Below, piece by piece: positions 59,285 to 64,000 of a DNA stretch of 64,000 bases (the stretch's first letter is position 1; the number at the start of each line of letters is the position of its first letter). Origin of the DNA: Nilaparvata lugens (taxonomy: Eukaryota > Arthropoda > Insecta > Hemiptera > Delphacidae); assembly GCF_014356525.2 (NCBI RefSeq), contig NC_052504.1, positions 65,877,114 to 65,941,113 of the forward strand, read 5' to 3'. The notes beneath the pieces are model-generated. The model had not been told where the DNA came from and did not search any database. It was given only the letters and a program-made list of their open reading frames with translations. Made by a program: the position numbers and the translations under genes.

Positions 59285-60837
59285 GTAGAAATTATTAGAA
59301 GGTGATTAGAAAACGGGTGGAAGATTAGTGTGAGATGAGGGGGAGTCCTGGCTCCACGCCTAGTGTGAGAGATGCGTATGTCTCTCCCACTCACTCATAC
59401 AACCATTTCTCTCTCGCTTATCATTTTTTACAAGACAAACCACACACAAGTGTACATTTCAACACGTACTTCACTGTAGTCTGTACGTCTGTACACATGC
59501 TTATTGCTTGAGTAGCCGTGGCAGTAAATTGAAATTATAATTAGTTTTACAGGTTCAGCTGTTGAGCATTGTACTTTTTGATGCCGCGCGGCACCGCACC
59601 ACAATTGTCACGCTGCGTTACACATCTATTCAGTAACCTATTTCTCGCCTTTTAAACCGAGCAAATCGCAAATCGCAAATCGATGATGAGGAGCTGAAGA
59701 CGATTTGATTTTTAGTCGCTGCGGTCAATTAATAATGTATGATGATTTTCAGAGAGGAAAGTACAATTTTTCAAAATTAGCTTGTTCATTTTGAGAATAA
59801 TTTTATGTCCCTCTCTGTGTGGTATGTATGGAAACATTTTTGTGGGGTTAAACATTAAAACAATAGAGGAATCAGTAGAAAAACGATGTCATCAGTGAAT
59901 TTGGGCTGATCTATCTTTCCTTTTTGAAGTATAATAAATTACGTAGTAGGTCATGAAGTGAATAAAAAATGTCAATTGTGATTGTAAAATCAGGATTAGA
60001 CCTTTCCTCCTGATATGGAAGATGACAAGAGGGGGGGGGGCAGCTCCTATAGACTAATGGCGGCGAATGTAGGTCAGAGGCGGACAAGCTGCTTAGGTCA
60101 ACGGGTTCCTTCCTGGTTGGGGGTGGGGAGGAGGAGGGGATTTAACTCTGGGATGCAACAAGCGACAAGGAGAGGAAGTTCTCAACTGAAGAGGCTCTCT
60201 CGCTCATTGTTGCACGGCAATGCATTTGTAAGTTGGAAAGCTTCTGATGATCATCAATTTGATAGACAGTAGGATCCAATCAGACACATGCATCGGTTTG
60301 AAGAATATTAATTAGTGAGACGAGGAGAAAAGCCAACTATTGCTCTGTAGTGTGTATGCAGGTTCGCAGGCGAACGGAGTTCAGGAGACAAATATTTACA
60401 TCGTATTATAAAGTACCAGTTCCAATGATAACCTGAAACCGTGTTACTTTTGAAACAGAGAAGTATGCTGCCTATTACAATAATCGAAACTGTCGTAAAT
60501 ATACTCTGTAAACCGTACTCTATACGATATGCGATTATGTCAGTTTGTCCTATTTTCTTGATTATTGGAAGACGAGCTCTGACATGGAGAGTTTTTTCCG
60601 TCCACACGTAATGAGAGTTGAAAATTGGATAGAGGTATGCTTTTTTATGTTTCCATTCTAAGCTTCTACTATACTTGTTGGAGTCTGAGTTGAATCCTTT
60701 ATAATATTTAAAATAAAACGAAGTCGGAAAAAGATTGATAGAGGTTTGACAAAATTAAAAAAAAGGTAAGATAGAAGTAGCTTTGAATATATTTTAAATA
60801 GATTATATAAGTTGTTATATTATCTACTTAGAATATG
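59285..60837. other. No supported gene
   Basis: AT-rich except for a G-rich patch at 60025-60180 (gagggggggggcagc). The frame over it (60015-60272) is Arg/Gly/Ser-rich low complexity with no domain. A short cgcaaat tandem occurs near 59665-59682. Confidence 0.4.
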
Positions 60838-61760
60838 TCCCCTGTGGGTTGGGGGAGCTTTGAGTCGATCATCGTACTCAAGAATGTGTTGAAAACCATA
60901 ATTCACCCACAGTATCCATGCTTGTCGTAGGAGGCGACTAAAATGGACCTCAAGGCAACTCCTTCAAACCCACGGGATCTGCCCCATCAGGGCAGTTTCG
61001 GAAGGGCAAAAAGAAAAACTTAAGAGACCAGAGATGGGTGAAACTCCAGGCACAAATGTAGGTCAAGAGGCTAAGTCGAGGGTGTGGCCAGGTGCCCTAG
61101 AGGCAATTTGGCGACCCCTTCTCAAGCGGAAAGACCTTTAAAGAAGCCAGGAGTGAAACTCACGATGGTCCCGAGTTTGTGGGTGAAGAGACAAAAACTC
61201 ACCACTGCTCAGAGAAGGGCGGCTATTCAGGCAAAACTTCTTGGGAGAGGTGAGGCTTCTGACCCTGCAGAGTTTCGGTGGGGCAAAAAGAAAAACCCAA
61301 GGGACCAGAGATGGATGAAACTCCAGGCATAAATGTGGGTCAAGAGGCTGAGTCTAGGGTGGCCGGGCGCTGGGTGCCCTAGAGGCAGTTTGGCGTTCCC
61401 TCTCTCAGCGGAAGGACCTACAAAAAGACCAAGAGTGGAACTCACGTAGGTCACGAGTTTTGGGTGGAGTGACCAAACCTCACCACTGCTCAAAGAAGGA
61501 CGACCATTTAGGCAAAACTTCTTTGGAGAAATGAGGCTTCTGACCCTGCGAAGTTTCGGAGGGGCAAAACGAGAAAACCTAAGAGACCAGAGATGGGTGA
61601 AACTCCAGACACAAATGTGGGTCAAGAGGCTGAGTCAAGGGTGGCCGGGCGCCCTAGAGGCAACTTGGCCACCCCTTCCTCAGCGGTAGGACCTTCAAAG
61701 TAGGCCAGGAGTGGAACTCGCTTAGGTCACGAGGACTAATCAGTCTGGAGAGACTGCCAA
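60838..61760 (+). repeat. Tandem repeat, about 280-bp unit, three copies
   Basis: The marker gagatgggtgaaactccagg occurs at 61031, 61308 (one change) and 61590, i.e. 277 and 282 bp apart. Units also share agaggcaatttggcgac and gaggcttctgaccctgc. The lead-in ccctgtgggttgggggagct with tgtcgtaggaggcgactaaa looks like the 5' UTR of a non-LTR retrotransposon, so these may be tandem 5' UTR monomers. Frames at 61084 and 61227 are repeat translations. Confidence 0.8.
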
Positions 61761-62028
61761 GCATATCACACTGGATTGCAACAAGCAACCGGGTGATGAA
61801 TGGGATATTAGTATAGGGAAAACTCCTGGTTCTTGTTAAGAAAACAGGTATTGGTTTGCCTAACTAACTAACATACTACTTGGGAACACAATAAGCTTCG
61901 GTTGACGTGTGGGGTTCTTTGAACCTTTGGATCCTTGAATCCGTCCCTTCAAAAACAATAAACAATACTTATAATATGATCCCATGCAAATAAATGGACT
62001 TCGCGTACCGGTATTTATTTCATCCGTG

Positions 62029-62414
62029 AGGCTAGCCACTAACACAGGACATACATGATGGACATGTGTGTTCATCACATTCAGCACACATGTGTGTTCA
62101 CATTCATCATGCATTTTCTGTCATCAGCGAGATGCTTCGAACAAAGAACAACTGTTTGACAGCAGCTTCTAACATGAACAACCAACAACAATAAATGAAC
62201 CACTGGAAAATTACTAATTGGAATGATACCAGAATAATTTAACGTCAAATATAGTAGTTAAAAAAAATAAACTACAAGGATCAAATGTACATTAACTTCA
62301 GAAACTTTTGTTTGAAGCCTCTTTCACTGTGATTCTATGATGAAACAAGAATGTATGAAGACATGTGTGTGCAGACATGTTCAACATGCATGTCCTGTCG
62401 TTAGTGACTAGCCT
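62029..62414. mobile_element. 386-bp MITE-like inverted repeat
   Basis: Left aggctagccactaac with acaggacatacatg; right, inverted, aggctagtcactaacgacag and gacatgcatg. Arms are about 70 bp and include acacatgt microsatellite-like words. No clear target duplication. Confidence 0.65.
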
Positions 62415-64000
62415 AAGATTTAAGACCCTACTAGAGAAATGCTGAGTCCTACAGCAATAAGAAGTACTATTTCTGAAATTTGGTGATCAGGTTCATCCTT
62501 TAATCGCCTCTTTACACACGTTCCCTGCCAAGTAGATAAAATTCAATAAAATAATCTGCTCAAGTTTAATAAAGAAAAACAGAAATGTTGGAATATTCGT
62601 ATGTTAAAAAAGTTGATTCGTATGGATTTTGAATTTTGTTGGAGGGGAGTGCATGGCGGGAATCGTCCCACCTTGCCTGATTGACCGAACGTAGTGAGGT
62701 CTATGTTTTAACTCGGATTTTCTTTTGTATGTCTGTATGTAACGCGATTACGGCCAAACGGGTTGATAGTATTTGATGAGTTTAGCAGGAATATTCCTTT
62801 TTCAACTGCGCGTCGATGTATACTCAAGGTTTTTCGAAATTTTGCATTTTAAGGATAATATGAAAAGAAATGGAATTCCTCATACTCTGATATCACTATA
62901 TTATTATATAATCTACTTTGAAGATAGGATCAATCAGACTATAGAATTGTGTCTATTTCTGTAATGTAGGGTTTCAATATTTTTATGATGCCCATCAGTA
63001 TCAATATTGTCACATTTGAAAAACAAATTTAATAGATGATTAAAAATAAAATAAAAAAATGATTAAATGAACTAAATAGGTAATGCTGAAGAAATTATAA
63101 TATTCTTGATTGAATAAAATTAATGTTAAAATAGTTGAGAAATATTTTTATCAGATGGAAAGATTATCACGGAACTGGATTAATATTATCATATGGGATA
63201 CAAATTCAAACGTGAACTGAGCTTATTAACATAAGTGAATTTTTTATCTTGGAGAAAACAAATAACAGTTTTTAAGAGTAAATTATTATTCAACTATGAA
63301 TTATTGTGATTCAACTGAATCAACTAGAACAGGAACAGGTGACATCAGATACTCTTGGATGAGAAAACTGCATGAGGTTTACTGTTCACAGAACTTCTAG
63401 TATTTTATATCTTAGCCGTCATTGGACCTCATGCCATTTATATATTTCAGCTGGCATCAATAGTTTAGCGTGCCCATCCATCAATAGAATGAAAATCAGT
63501 ACTATTTGGAACTGATGATGGAGCATACCAATGTACCTAGAATGAAGAGCATTTTTTTATAAAAAATTGTCACTTTGATTTCATATAATTATTTCAATAA
63601 TAATGTACAGAAGGGTTGAAATGTTTAGAAATAGGTGGAATAGAATGATTATAATAATATTATCATCTGAATGCTATGAACAATTTTCTTGAAAGAGCTT
63701 ACCCTTCGTTGTTTTATGAGGAAAACGTTGAGTTGTGAGTTTTATTCTCACTATATTCGTTCGCGTTGAACTGACTGAAAAATAAATTCCTATCACGATG
63801 TCCGGTAAAATTTTACCAAAATTAATTAATTTATTTTTATTATTCGTATTTGAACATAGATTTGTCTGAAATCTTCAGTTGTTACAGAAAAGCTTATGCT
63901 ATATCTTCATAATACAGTGAATTGTATAGTAGTAGTACGATTGGTCTGATATGACAAGGAAGCTCATGACAGTATAATAATTATTATCATACTATGACAA
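62415..64000. other. AT-rich region with repeat fragments only
   Basis: 62680-62900 is the inverted, diverged counterpart of 1940-2165. 63330-63400 is an inverted fragment of segment B (gaggtttactgttcacagaa). No gene is supported. Confidence 0.5.

Noticed and set aside
60015..60272. 85-codon Arg/Gly-rich frame
   Set aside because: Low-complexity translation of a G-rich patch without any motif.
61084..61625. Frames in the 280-bp repeat
   Set aside because: They repeat with the repeat unit and lack conserved stops or starts.

Overview
This is a 64 kb piece of an AT-rich animal nuclear genome with short exons, long introns and many mobile elements. Element types (BEL/Pao, mariner-like, PIF/Harbinger, TTAA elements, non-LTR retrotransposons, many inverted-repeat MITEs) and gene content fit an insect. 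A hemipteran such as a planthopper is my best guess, but it is an inference and not proven by the sequence.

Two host genes are well supported. (1) 385-9443, plus strand: the 3' half of a KLHL2/KLHL3-type gene (ring canal kelch group), six exons with good splice sites. It starts inside the BACK domain, so the BTB part lies left of the window. The exon for kelch repeat 3 of the usual six is absent; a LINE fragment occupies the intron where it would be. (2) 12861-19758, minus strand, convergent with the first: a secreted cystine-knot protein of the DAN/NBL1 family, five exons with all ten family cysteines. Its signal-peptide exon must lie at higher coordinates and was not found. Its introns hold a mariner relic, a LINE fragment and a hairpin element.

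The most unusual region is 20390-29975. A TTAA-flanked (piggyBac-like) element with TCCGATAGGCGCG ends carries long C/G-rich subterminal satellite arrays in inverted orientation. A second element (24158-28834, 4677 bp) is inserted in one array. It has terminal inverted repeats of about 150 bp starting AG and ending CT and a perfect 6-bp target duplication (atggtt), the end signature of Polinton/Maverick elements. It carries a three-gene minus-strand cassette: a possible nuclease-fold protein, a novel protein and a possible OB-fold ssDNA-binding protein. No polymerase, integrase, ATPase or capsid gene is visible. This is the best candidate for something undescribed.

From 30 kb to 49 kb I see no convincing host exon. 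The stretch holds GC-rich islands that may be promoters or 5' exons, a PIF/Harbinger fragment with related MITEs, a 3 kb inverted-repeat structure (39.2-42.3 kb), a dispersed repeat with a microsatellite, and a decayed mariner/IS630-type transposase (48.4-48.9 kb). At 49574-55776 a BEL/Pao LTR retrotransposon (647-bp LTRs, 5-bp duplication atact) sits inside a long foldback element (49091-56254). Its pol is broken and the integrase core is deleted. From 56 kb to 64 kb there are further repeats: a third copy of the microsatellite-bearing family with 166-bp tandem units, a 280-bp tandem repeat, and a MITE.
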